From: JBCBKU01 sp965267475
GTDB taxonomy: Bacteria > Pseudomonadota > Alphaproteobacteria > Rhodobacterales > Rhodobacteraceae
Length of the DNA stretch: 64,000 nt
Direction: 5' to 3'
Assembly (NCBI GenBank): GCA_965267475.1
Contig: OZ254079.1
Location: forward strand, 1,426,001 to 1,490,000
The notes beneath the pieces are model-generated. The model saw only the letters and a list, made by a program, of their open reading frames with translations, made no database searches and had not been told where the DNA came from. Shown piece after piece: positions 49,543 to 57,328 of the stretch (its first letter is position 1; every line of letters starts with the position of its first letter). The translations under genes and the position numbers were made by a program.

Positions 49543-50226
49543 CTAGCTGCAGATCCCGCGCGTCTCCGCTCCGTCCCATGGCAATTGCACGGCATTGCGC
49601 GGAACCGGCGACTGACGCGCCGCTGTCGGGAAGACCTGTGCGACCAGCCGCGTCAGGTCTTTCGTGCGCGCGCCGGTCGGGTCGAGGGTGCGGCAACAGA
49701 CGAACTCCTCGACGATCGTGCCCTGCTGTTCATAGGTGTAATCCAGGAAGGGACGGTCCGGATCGATGTCGACCAGATAGGGGTCATCGGAATCCACATG
49801 TTCGCTGGCCGCCTTCCAGGGCGCGTAACCGGTGATGTCGCGGCGTTGCCACTGCCAAACATGGGTCAATTCATGCGCAAGCCGCATCGCGTCGGTCAGA
49901 CGGATGGTCTCGGGATAACGCTTCAGGAAGTCCTCGGAATGGGCCCAACGCGAATAGTAGAGCGTTTCGAACAACGCCAGCGCGGCGAAGGATCCGGTGA
50001 CAGGTTCGGTTTCCAACGGGAAAAGCCGCTCGGCACAAGTCGTTTGCGGGCGTGGTTCACGGGTCACTTCGATCAGACCGACGACCGCGCCTTTCACGAT
50101 CCGAACATCTGAGGTGTCGACCTCATCGCCTTGCACGGTGGAAATGAACGCCCGTTCCGTTTCCGTCAGGGGGCGGCTGGCACAGGCAGAAATCAGAAGG
50201 GCAATACCCAGAATCGCAATACGCAT
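49543..50226 (-). CDS. Lipoprotein with a putative zincin motif
   Basis: A 227-residue lipoprotein: signal MRIAILGIALLISACAS with lipobox ISAC (Cys15). In the middle is MRLAHELTHVWQWQ near residue 118, an HExxH motif of the type seen in DUF4157-like and other bacterial zincins. A Glu about 50 residues later in TYEQQGTIVEEFVCC could be the third ligand. The upstream region has LALFETLYYSRWAHSEDFLKR. I do not recognise a named family. A periplasmic metallopeptidase role is plausible but untested. Converges with the cytochrome gene, stops 1 bp apart. Confidence 0.7.
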   Translation of the reverse strand: MRIAILGIALLISACASRPLTETERAFISTVQGDEVDTSDVRIVKGAVVGLIEVTREPRPQTTCAERLFPLETEPVTGSFAALALFETLYYSRWAHSEDFLKRYPETIRLTDAMRLAHELTHVWQWQRRDITGYAPWKAASEHVDSDDPYLVDIDPDRPFLDYTYEQQGTIVEEFVCCRTLDPTGARTKDLTRLVAQVFPTAARQSPVPRNAVQLPWDGAETRGICS

Positions 50227-50287
50227 GGGAGGGAGAGTTGGGGCAGGGGGCCGGGCTGTCCAGCCCCCTTTGGTTTGGGCATAGGCG

Positions 50288-50773
50288 TCAAAGCGCGCAG
50301 CCCACCTGTTGGCGATTGCCGGTCAGAAAGGCCCAGATCGCGGCGGGCACACAGAAGCTCGACACCAGGAAGGTTGCAGAGACGAGCGCGACCTTCAGCC
50401 CAAGGACGAACCCGAGCCAGGTGACCCCTGCGTCAAACGACCAGGCCGCGGCGGCCAGGATCATTGCGGCCATGAAGAAGGCGAACCGAACGGGGGCCTT
50501 GTTCCTTGGCAAGGGGGCCGCCTTGACCACATGCCGGATGCCCCAATTGTAAATATATTCAAAGGGATGATGGGGCAGGATCACCGCGGCAAGCGCCACG
50601 GGAACCATCTGCCAGAGCGTGGCCGCATCGGCCGAGGCCGTGGCGATCAGCGCCTGGGTTCCACCGATGGCAAAAGCCATCTTGGTCCAGGGCAGCATCC
50701 GGCGATAGGCCGGGTCGTCGTGATATTCAATTCCGCGCAATTGCAGGCGGGCAAGGGTTGTTTGGTCAATCAT
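50288..50773 (-). CDS. DUF4395-like membrane protein
   Basis: A 161-residue protein with about four hydrophobic segments: MAFAIGGTQALIATASADAA, MVPVALAAVILPHHPFEYIYNWGIRHV, PVRFAFFMAAMILAAAAWSFDAG and VALVSATFLVSSFCVPAAIWAFL. The arrangement PFEYIYNWGIR...LPRNKAPVRFA, and a Cys close to the end of the last helix (SSFCVPA), resemble DUF4395. GAGGACGACACT supports the ATG at 50773 rather than the in-frame one at 50803. Function unknown. Confidence 0.7.
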   Translation of the reverse strand: MIDQTTLARLQLRGIEYHDDPAYRRMLPWTKMAFAIGGTQALIATASADAATLWQMVPVALAAVILPHHPFEYIYNWGIRHVVKAAPLPRNKAPVRFAFFMAAMILAAAAWSFDAGVTWLGFVLGLKVALVSATFLVSSFCVPAAIWAFLTGNRQQVGCAL

Positions 50774-50880
50774 AGTGTCGTCCTCTTGAATGAATGAAGT
50801 CATAGGGGACGTTTTCGGCAGGGGGCCGCGACTGGCCGTGATGTCCGGCGTGAGTTCTGCGCGAAAAAGGCGTGAACGCC

Positions 50881-51315
50881 TTATCGGGCAGGGGCGCCGT
50901 TCATCGGATCGGCTTGCCAGGCGAGGATGAAGGCGAGCGCGGTTTGGGCGCGCTCGGCAGCGCGACCCGATGCGGGTTCGGCGCGGATTTGCGCCTCGGC
51001 CCGGGCCAGCAGGGCGGCGCGAGTGGCTGGGTCGGCGGTGCGGGCCATATCGCGGATCAGGGACTTGATCCGGGTCAGATCGGCAAGCGTCGCGGCATGG
51101 GCGGCCTTGGAAAGGTCGGGCGACATGGTGCCGATGGTAAAAGGCTTCAGCGCAACGATGTCTTCCAACCCCTCAAGCCGAGGCCGGGACAGGGACAGAT
51201 AACTTTGCACCGGGTAATGGGTCTGGCGATAGGCGGCATAGGTGTCATTGTCGTCAGCCCAGGTGGGGGCGGCCAGGGTCAAACCTATTGCAGCGATGGA
51301 GGTCCAGAAACGCAT
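50881..51315 (-). CDS. Hypothetical exported protein
   Basis: About 144 residues with a signal peptide (MRFWTSIAAIGLTLAAPTWADD, cleavage near Ala22). The mature part is helical and Ala/Arg-rich: IVALKPFTIGTMSPDLSKAAHAATLADLTRIKSLIRDMARTADPAT, ending AFILAWQADPMNGAPAR. No domain recognised. Start at 51315 or 51324 (adding MFA). No strong ribosome-binding site for either. The gene has coding-type third-base usage throughout and lies 107 bp from the DUF4395-like gene on the same strand. Confidence 0.55.
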   Translation of the reverse strand: MRFWTSIAAIGLTLAAPTWADDNDTYAAYRQTHYPVQSYLSLSRPRLEGLEDIVALKPFTIGTMSPDLSKAAHAATLADLTRIKSLIRDMARTADPATRAALLARAEAQIRAEPASGRAAERAQTALAFILAWQADPMNGAPAR

Positions 51316-51896
51316 GGCGAACATTTGGACCAAAAGCGGTAACTGTCCAGACCTCGAACCCGCGCATGCGTGCGTCGCGACCCGGCCTCGTGCATTAGGG
51401 CGGGCGCGATATCTTACATGTCCAAGAAGGTTGGAATAATTGAGCCTATGAGTGGGCGCGGTGCAAATTGATCCGGCCACCCTCGGCCCCGGGCGCTGCT
51501 GCTAAGTGGGACGGCGTCTCGTTCCTTCCGATGGATGGGCCTGCGGATACCTCAGCTTCCCGCCAAGACCGTGGGTGCCAAACATGAGCGCCCGAACGAG
51601 ACGCCTTAAAGTTTATCCGCGGGTGGCTAGCCGAAAATGCGGGCCCGGGTGTTGGGTTTGAGCCAATCCAGACGCGCATTTCAATCGCCGTTTGCGGTCC
51701 TACTTAATTGCCCAAGCAGGCAGCTTTTCACTTCTTACCCCGTTCCCTTTCGGACGCTCCAGTTGAAGGCAATTTCAACTGCTTCTAGTCAGGGAGAAAG
51801 AAAACAGCCTTCAAAACAAGGCTCCGTTCTCCCGGACTTATCCGGGTAAGTCGGATTTAGTCACACATCATCTTGTATTCAAGGTGTGAGAAACCA
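51316..51896. other. 580-bp region without a recognisable gene
   Basis: Longest gene-free stretch of ordinary composition in the window. Open frames here are short, lack ribosome-binding sites and resemble nothing I know. It contains the long-range inverted repeat at 51513-51605 and, next to parE, a small stem CCCGGA-CTTA-TCCGGG at 51833-51848 that may end parE transcription. It may be the relic of a former gene or mobile element. Confidence 0.5.
51513..51605. repeat. 12-bp perfect inverted repeat bounding a 93-bp segment
   Basis: GGCGTCTCGTTC (51513-51524) and GAACGAGACGCC (51594-51605), separated by 69 bp. Such arms could close a structured RNA or be the termini of a small degenerate element. 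No target-site duplication is evident (GTGGGAC on the left, TTAAAGT on the right). Confidence 0.6.
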
Positions 51897-53855
51897 CTAA
51901 ACATCCAACTCCTCCACGAACCGGGCGTTCTCCTGGATGTATTGGAACCTGAGTTCCGGCTTCTTCCCCATCAGACGCTCGACAAGGTCTCCGGTCTCGC
52001 CCGGCTCATCCTCGTCAATCGTCACGCGGATCAGGGTGCGGGAGGCCGGGTCCATCGTCGTTTCTTTCAGGTCCTTGGCGTCCATCTCGCCCAGGCCCTT
52101 GAAGCGGGACGAGTCAATCTTGCCCTTGCCGCCCAGACCCTTGGCAAGCCACTCGTCGCGTTCAGCCTCATCCAGGCAATAGACGCGTTTGGCCCCTTGC
52201 GTCAGCCGGAAGAGCGGCGGGCAGGCGAGATACAAGTGCCCCTTGTCGATCAGCCCGCGCATCTGGGTGAAGAAAAACGTCATGAGAAGCGAGGCGATAT
52301 GCGCCCCGTCGACATCGGCGTCGGTCATGATGATGACCTTGTCATAGCGCAGGTCATCGACGTTGAACCGCGTGCCCATGCCGCAGCCCAAGGCCTGGGT
52401 CAGGTCCGAGATCTCTTTGTTTTCGCTCAGTTTCCCCGATGCAGCGCCCAAGACGTTCAGGATCTTGCCGCGCAGGGGCAAAAGGGCCTGGGTCTTTCGG
52501 TCGCGCGCCATCTTGGCGGACCCGCCGGCGCTGTCGCCCTCAACCAGAAATATTTCGGTCCCGTCGCGGGTCGAGGTCGAGCAATCGACCAGCTTACCCG
52601 GAAGGCGCAGTTTCTTGGTGGCCGATTTCCGCGCGGTTTCCTTTTCCTGGCGGCGGCGGATGCGTTCTTCGGCCCGGAGCACGAGAAAATCGAGGATCGC
52701 GCCCGCCGATTTCGTGTCGGCGGCCAGCCAGTTGTCGAAATGGTCGCGGACGGCCCCTTCGACCATCTTCTGCGCGCTTTCATTCGACAGCCGGTCCTTG
52801 GTCTGGCCCACATATTGCGGATCGCGGATGAAGACCGAGACAAGCGCCGCGCCGCCCGTGATCAGGTCGTCGCGGTTGATCTGCTTGGCCTTCTTGTTCG
52901 AGACGCGTTCGCCGTAGTCGCGGATGCCCTTCAGGATTGCCGACCAGAAACCGCCTTCATGGGTGCCGCCCTCGGGCGTCGGAACCGTGTTGCAATAGGA
53001 CTGGATGAACCCATCGCGCGAGGGCGTCCAGTTGATCGCCCATTCGACCTTGCCGGTCTCATTGAACTTTTCCTTGAAATCGACGCTGCCGGAAAAGGGC
53101 CGATCGGCATAGGTTGTGGCGCCGTCCAGCGCCTCGGTCAGGTAATCCGACAAACCGCCCGGAAAGTGGAACTTCGCCTCGGTCGGTGTTTCGCCGTCAT
53201 CGATGGCCGACTTCCATCGGATCTCGACGCCCGAAAAGAGATAGGCCTTGGATCGTGCCATCTTGAACAGGCGCGCCGGTTTCAGCTGAAGCGATCCGAA
53301 GATCTCGGGGTCCGGATGGAAGGTGACGGACGTCCCGCGGCGGTTCGGGGCGGCGCCGATCTTTTCAAGCTTGGTCTGGGGCACGCCGCGGATGAACTCC
53401 ATCCCGACCAGTTCTTTGTCGCGGGCCACTTCGACCCGAAGATGGTCTGACAGCGCGTTAACCACAGACGAGCCGACCCCGTTCAATCCGCCCGAGGTTT
53501 CATAGTTGTCGCCAGAGAACTTGCCGCCCGCGTTCAGCGTGCAAAAGATGATCTCAAGCGCCGACTTGGTGGGGTCTTTCGGGTGCGGATCGGTGGGGAT
53601 ACCGCGCCCGTTGTCGCGGATCGTCACCGACCGGTCTTCGTGCAGTTCGACCGATATCCAGTTGGCATGGCCCGCTACGGCTTCGTCCATCGAGTTGTCG
53701 ATGATCTCGGCCACCATGTGGTGCAGGGCGCGGTCATCGGTTCCGCCGATATACATGCCGGGTCTCAGCCGCACATGCTCCATATCCTCAAGGATCTGGA
53801 TGCTTGAGGCATCATAGGTGTCCGCGCCGCGTGCGGTGAGAAGATCGTCGGCCAT
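51897..53855 (-). CDS. parE: DNA topoisomerase IV subunit B
   Basis: A 652-residue GHKL ATPase/TOPRIM subunit of topoisomerase IV, which decatenates daughter chromosomes with ParC. N-terminal ATPase: VRLRPGMYIGGTDDRALHHM and DNGRGIPTDPHPKD, with GGKFSGDNYETSGGLNGVGSS as the ATP lid. TOPRIM: LVEGDSAGGSAKMARDR near residue 440 and MTDADVDGAHIASLLMTFF near 515. The short length without a GyrB-type C-terminal insertion and the ending FRYIQ-like FQYIQENARF indicate ParE rather than GyrB. No parC nearby. Confidence 0.93.
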   Translation of the reverse strand: MADDLLTARGADTYDASSIQILEDMEHVRLRPGMYIGGTDDRALHHMVAEIIDNSMDEAVAGHANWISVELHEDRSVTIRDNGRGIPTDPHPKDPTKSALEIIFCTLNAGGKFSGDNYETSGGLNGVGSSVVNALSDHLRVEVARDKELVGMEFIRGVPQTKLEKIGAAPNRRGTSVTFHPDPEIFGSLQLKPARLFKMARSKAYLFSGVEIRWKSAIDDGETPTEAKFHFPGGLSDYLTEALDGATTYADRPFSGSVDFKEKFNETGKVEWAINWTPSRDGFIQSYCNTVPTPEGGTHEGGFWSAILKGIRDYGERVSNKKAKQINRDDLITGGAALVSVFIRDPQYVGQTKDRLSNESAQKMVEGAVRDHFDNWLAADTKSAGAILDFLVLRAEERIRRRQEKETARKSATKKLRLPGKLVDCSTSTRDGTEIFLVEGDSAGGSAKMARDRKTQALLPLRGKILNVLGAASGKLSENKEISDLTQALGCGMGTRFNVDDLRYDKVIIMTDADVDGAHIASLLMTFFFTQMRGLIDKGHLYLACPPLFRLTQGAKRVYCLDEAERDEWLAKGLGGKGKIDSSRFKGLGEMDAKDLKETTMDPASRTLIRVTIDEDEPGETGDLVERLMGKKPELRFQYIQENARFVEELDV

Positions 53856-53993
53856 GGGCTGCTCTCATTCTTGTTTGGGCCATTTTGGCAGGTCGCGCGG
53901 GTCGGGGAAAGGGGCAGCGACCGTTTGATCCGGATCAAGGTATCGGCAAGGGCGTTTCGGTAAAATGGCGGGTGACATGCAGGAGGATGGAAC

Positions 53994-54854
53994 ATGCCCG
54001 ACGGAAAACTGACCCTGGACGCACCGATCGCGGACCCGAATGCGGTGGAGGCGGGCACCTACCCGTATGACACCAAGCTGTCACGCCGCACGTATGAGAC
54101 GCAGAAGGCCAAGTTGCAGGCTGAATTGCTGAAGGTGCAGCGCTGGGCGCAGGAGACGGGGCAGAAGTTCGTCCTGATCTTCGAAGGTCGGGACGCGGCG
54201 GGCAAAGGCGGCACGATCAAACGGTTTACCGAGCATCTGAACCCGCGCGCCGCGCGTGTCGTGGCACTGAACAAGCCATCGGACGAAGAACGCGGCCAGT
54301 GGTTCTTTCAGAGGTATATCAAAGGTTTGCCGACATCGGGCGAAATGGTGTTTTATGACCGGTCCTGGTACAACCGGGCCGGGGTCGAGCGTGTGATGGG
54401 GTTCTGCACGCCGAACGAGTACCTGGAATTTATGCGCCAGACGCCAGAGATGGAGCGCATGCTCGTCCGGTCTGGCATACGGCTTTACAAATACTGGTTC
54501 TCGGTCACGCAGGACGAACAGCACGCGCGGTTCAAAAGCCGCGAAACCGATCCGTTGAAACGGTGGAAGCTGAGCCCGATCGACAAGGCGTCTCTGAACA
54601 AATGGGATGACTATACCGAAGCGAAAGAGGCGATGTTCTTCTATACGGACACAGCCGATGCGCCCTGGACCATCGTCAAATCCAACGACAAGAAGCGTGC
54701 GCGACTTGCCTGCATGATGTATTTCCTGAATTCGTTGGATTATCCGGGCAAGGACACCGCGCTGGTCAAGGCGCCTGATCCCTTGATTGTTGGGCCGGCA
54801 GAGCATGTCGTGCACCAATCAGACCATGCGTTGGGGCGATCGCTGCACCCTTAG
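53994..54854 (+). CDS. ppk2: Polyphosphate kinase 2
   Basis: A 286-residue PPK2 of the single-domain class I type. Walker A-like FEGRDAAGKGGTIKRFTEHLNPR lies near residue 65, the lid module YDRSWYNRAGVERVMGFC near 120, and FKSRETDPLKRWKLSPID near 185. PPK2 transfers phosphate between polyphosphate and nucleotides, mainly making GTP or ATP from polyphosphate in this class. It complements the ppk1-ppx group 18 kb away. An AGGAGG precedes the ATG. Monocistronic. Confidence 0.93.
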   Translation: MPDGKLTLDAPIADPNAVEAGTYPYDTKLSRRTYETQKAKLQAELLKVQRWAQETGQKFVLIFEGRDAAGKGGTIKRFTEHLNPRAARVVALNKPSDEERGQWFFQRYIKGLPTSGEMVFYDRSWYNRAGVERVMGFCTPNEYLEFMRQTPEMERMLVRSGIRLYKYWFSVTQDEQHARFKSRETDPLKRWKLSPIDKASLNKWDDYTEAKEAMFFYTDTADAPWTIVKSNDKKRARLACMMYFLNSLDYPGKDTALVKAPDPLIVGPAEHVVHQSDHALGRSLHP

Positions 54855-55029
54855 GCGCGTTTCGCAATAGGCGGGCGACAGGTATCGCCTTTGGGGGTCA
54901 ATCGGCGGGGCAATCGCGGATTGTTCGCCGAGACCGGTTCAATACAGAGAGGATTTGCCAGAAAACTTGCCGGATATGCCGGGATCTGCCACGCCGGGGC
55001 CCTGTTTTGTTACGAGTGAGGTTTCCGTC

Positions 55030-55761
55030 ATGTTGGCGCGGTCTCTATTCATTTCGGTTCTATTTGCATCCGCTGCCTCCTTGGCGAGCGCCGCAAGCGT
55101 CACTGTGACCGACTTGCGCGCAAATCCGCAGGCTTATGCCAATTGGCTGGCCACAGCCGGGAGCACGATCACCGAAGATTTCGAAACCGCAGGCGCGGCC
55201 ATGGGTGGATCATCGGGTGCGGAACTGCCGGGCGCTCTGTCCACCGCGGTCGGTCAGTTTTCGACCATCGGCGGAACAGGGACTGGCGGCACGGTGAAAA
55301 AGGCCGGGTTCGCGAACACCGGGCAGGGTCTCGGGCTACGTCGCGGCAATGTCTATGGGCGGACAAACGATACACCCGGTGGGGCCTGGTTCCTCGATTC
55401 GAACGACACCAAGGGCATGGCCTGGTCGGTTCAGCCCGGCGACAGCTTCCGTCAGATCGCCTTTACTTTGTCCGATATCTCGGATGTCGGTGCCAAGTTC
55501 TATCTTGAGGTAAACGGGTCGGTGCTTTGGTCATCGCTGAGCCGGTTGCGCGATGGGGCCAAGCGCTTCTTCGTCATCGATTTTGGATCGGTGATGTCGG
55601 ACGCAGATGACGTCCACATCGTGTTCCGGAATGACAGGCGGAACGATGGGTTCTCGATCGACAACGTGTCGGTCGCAACGACGCCCTTGCCGCCTGCAAT
55701 GCTTCTTCTTTTGGCCGGGCTTGGGGGCCTGGCCGTCATGAAACGCCGGCAGACGTCATAA
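55030..55761 (+). CDS. Exported protein with a VPLPA-CTERM-like sorting signal
   Basis: A 243-residue protein with an N-terminal signal peptide (LFISVLFASAASLASAA) and a C-terminal tripartite signal: TPLPPAMLLLLAGLGGLAVM then KRRQTS, close to the VPLPA-CTERM form used with exosortase in Rhodobacteraceae. The body is a jellyroll-like beta domain: EDFETAGAAMGG, SVQPGDSFRQIAFTLSDISDVG, DADDVHIVFRNDRRNDGFSIDNVSVA. This last block resembles carbohydrate-binding/extracellular PEP-CTERM proteins. Probably surface or biofilm-matrix associated. An in-frame Met at 54955 is rejected because it would bury the signal peptide. A strong terminator follows. Confidence 0.82.
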   Translation: MLARSLFISVLFASAASLASAASVTVTDLRANPQAYANWLATAGSTITEDFETAGAAMGGSSGAELPGALSTAVGQFSTIGGTGTGGTVKKAGFANTGQGLGLRRGNVYGRTNDTPGGAWFLDSNDTKGMAWSVQPGDSFRQIAFTLSDISDVGAKFYLEVNGSVLWSSLSRLRDGAKRFFVIDFGSVMSDADDVHIVFRNDRRNDGFSIDNVSVATTPLPPAMLLLLAGLGGLAVMKRRQTS

Positions 55762-55787
55762 CCCATTCCCAACTTCTGCCGGACGAA

Positions 55788-55825
55788 CGCCCCTGGTCCC
55801 TGCCGACCAGGGGCGCTTGTCTTTC
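55788..55825 (+). terminator. Intrinsic terminator of the VPLPA-CTERM gene
   Basis: Perfect 11-bp stem CGCCCCTGGTC / GACCAGGGGCG with a 6-nt loop followed by CTTGTCTTTC, 27 bp after the stop. Confidence 0.88.
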
Positions 55826-55903
55826 AGGGTCTGCCCGCCGCTAGACCCCATCGCTAAAGGCCCGGGCTTGCCCGGTCCGCGCGAAGGGCGTAAGGCCCCG
55901 CGC

Positions 55904-57283
55904 ATGACCACATCGCCGGAACTTGCACCGTCCGCCAAATCGCGCGGGCATTTGCGCCCACTGCTGGTGCTGGGCCTGCCTTTGATCGGCAGCCATCTGG
56001 CGCAATTTGCCGTTACAACCACGGACACGGTGATGATCGGCTGGTACGATGTGGAGGCGCTGGGCGGTCTGGTGATCGCGGGATCGCTTTACTTCGTAAC
56101 GTTCCTGGTCGGGTCCGGCTTTGCCTGGGCGGTGATGCCCATGGTGGCCAGCGCCCACGCGACGGGAGATGACCGCCAGGTCCGGCGCGTGACCCGCATG
56201 GGCATGTGGCTGTCGCTGGTCTTTGGCGCGTTCTTTATGCTGCCGATGTTCGTGGCCGAGCCGATATTTCTGGCGCTCGGGCAGGACGTCGAGGTGTCAC
56301 GGCAAGCAGGTCTATACTTGTCGATTGCGGCCTGGGGTCTGATCCCGAACCTGATCCTTATGGTGTTGAAGAGCTTTCTGTCTGCCTTGGAGCGAACACA
56401 GGTGATCCTTTGGATCACCATCGGTTCGGCCGTGCTGAACGCCCTGGTCAACTATGCCTTGATATTCGGCAACTGGGGCGCGCCAGAACTGGGCATCCAG
56501 GGGGCGGCCATCGCTTCTGTCACGATCCAGGGGATCGGGATGCTTGTAACCGTGGCATATGTGAACCGCGTGACGCCCGAATACGCCCTTTTCCAGAACT
56601 TCCAACGCCCGGATTGGGAGGCGTTCGGCAAGGTCTTCCAGCTTGGTTGGCCGATTGGGCTGACCAGCCTTGCCGAGGTTGGTTTGTTCATGGTCTCGTC
56701 CCTGTTGATGGGCCTGATCAGCACCACGGCGCTTGCGGCACATGGGATCGCGCTCAGCATCGCGTCGGCGACTTTCGTGATCCATCTGGGCCTTAGCCAG
56801 GCCGCGACCGTTCGGGCTGGAAATGCCTTTGGCCGTCATGATGAGGCACATCTGAGGCGCGGTGCGCTTGTTGCGCTGGGCCTATCCATGTGCCTTGTCG
56901 TCGTGACCATCATCTGTTTTCTGACATTTCCCGATTTTCTGATCGGTCTGTTTCTGGACCCGAGCGAACCGGACCGGGCGGCGATTATCGCCATCGGGAC
57001 CGTCCTTCTGGCGCTTGCGGCTTTGTTCCAACTGACCGACGCGGCACAGGTGATGATGCTTGGCGTCCTACGGGGCGTTCAGGACACCCATGTGCCGATG
57101 ATCATGGCGACGGTCAGCTATTGGGTCGTGGGCGGGCCGGCGGCCTATATTCTTGGCTTTCCGCTTGGGTTCGGAGCAGCCGGGATCTGGATTGGCCTGA
57201 CGCTTGGTTTGTCGGTCGCGGCGGTTTTGCTCACTCATCGGTTCTGGACGAAAAGCTCGCATCTGAAAGCGCAAAATTTTTGA
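55904..57283 (+). CDS. MATE family efflux transporter
   Basis: A 459-residue multidrug/toxin extrusion pump with 12 predicted helices in two homologous halves. LVLGLPLIGSHLAQFAVTTTDTVMIGWYDVEALGG at the start and, in the second half, FQLGWPIGLTSLAEVGLFMVSSLLMGLISTTALAAHG are the matching MATE signatures, and GLSQAATVRAGNAFGR follows. This is the NorM-type cation-coupled subfamily. Substrates unknown. Start ATG 55904 (MTTSPEL) after TAAGG. The in-frame TTG-type extension to 55817 overlaps the terminator and is rejected. Confidence 0.92.
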   Translation: MTTSPELAPSAKSRGHLRPLLVLGLPLIGSHLAQFAVTTTDTVMIGWYDVEALGGLVIAGSLYFVTFLVGSGFAWAVMPMVASAHATGDDRQVRRVTRMGMWLSLVFGAFFMLPMFVAEPIFLALGQDVEVSRQAGLYLSIAAWGLIPNLILMVLKSFLSALERTQVILWITIGSAVLNALVNYALIFGNWGAPELGIQGAAIASVTIQGIGMLVTVAYVNRVTPEYALFQNFQRPDWEAFGKVFQLGWPIGLTSLAEVGLFMVSSLLMGLISTTALAAHGIALSIASATFVIHLGLSQAATVRAGNAFGRHDEAHLRRGALVALGLSMCLVVVTIICFLTFPDFLIGLFLDPSEPDRAAIIAIGTVLLALAALFQLTDAAQVMMLGVLRGVQDTHVPMIMATVSYWVVGGPAAYILGFPLGFGAAGIWIGLTLGLSVAAVLLTHRFWTKSSHLKAQNF

Positions 57284-57328
57284 AGGAAATTTTTTGGCAA
57301 ATTTCTTGCTGCAAGAAATCTCCAGCGC

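Noticed and set aside
51446..51679. 77-codon minus-strand frame across the inverted repeat at 51513-51605
   Set aside because: No ribosome-binding site, no family, and the frame is not supported by codon use. Treated as gene-free DNA.
51873..53450. 525-codon open frame antisense to parE
   Set aside because: Shadow of parE. Composition is that of a reverse complement, without signal, motif or ribosome-binding site.
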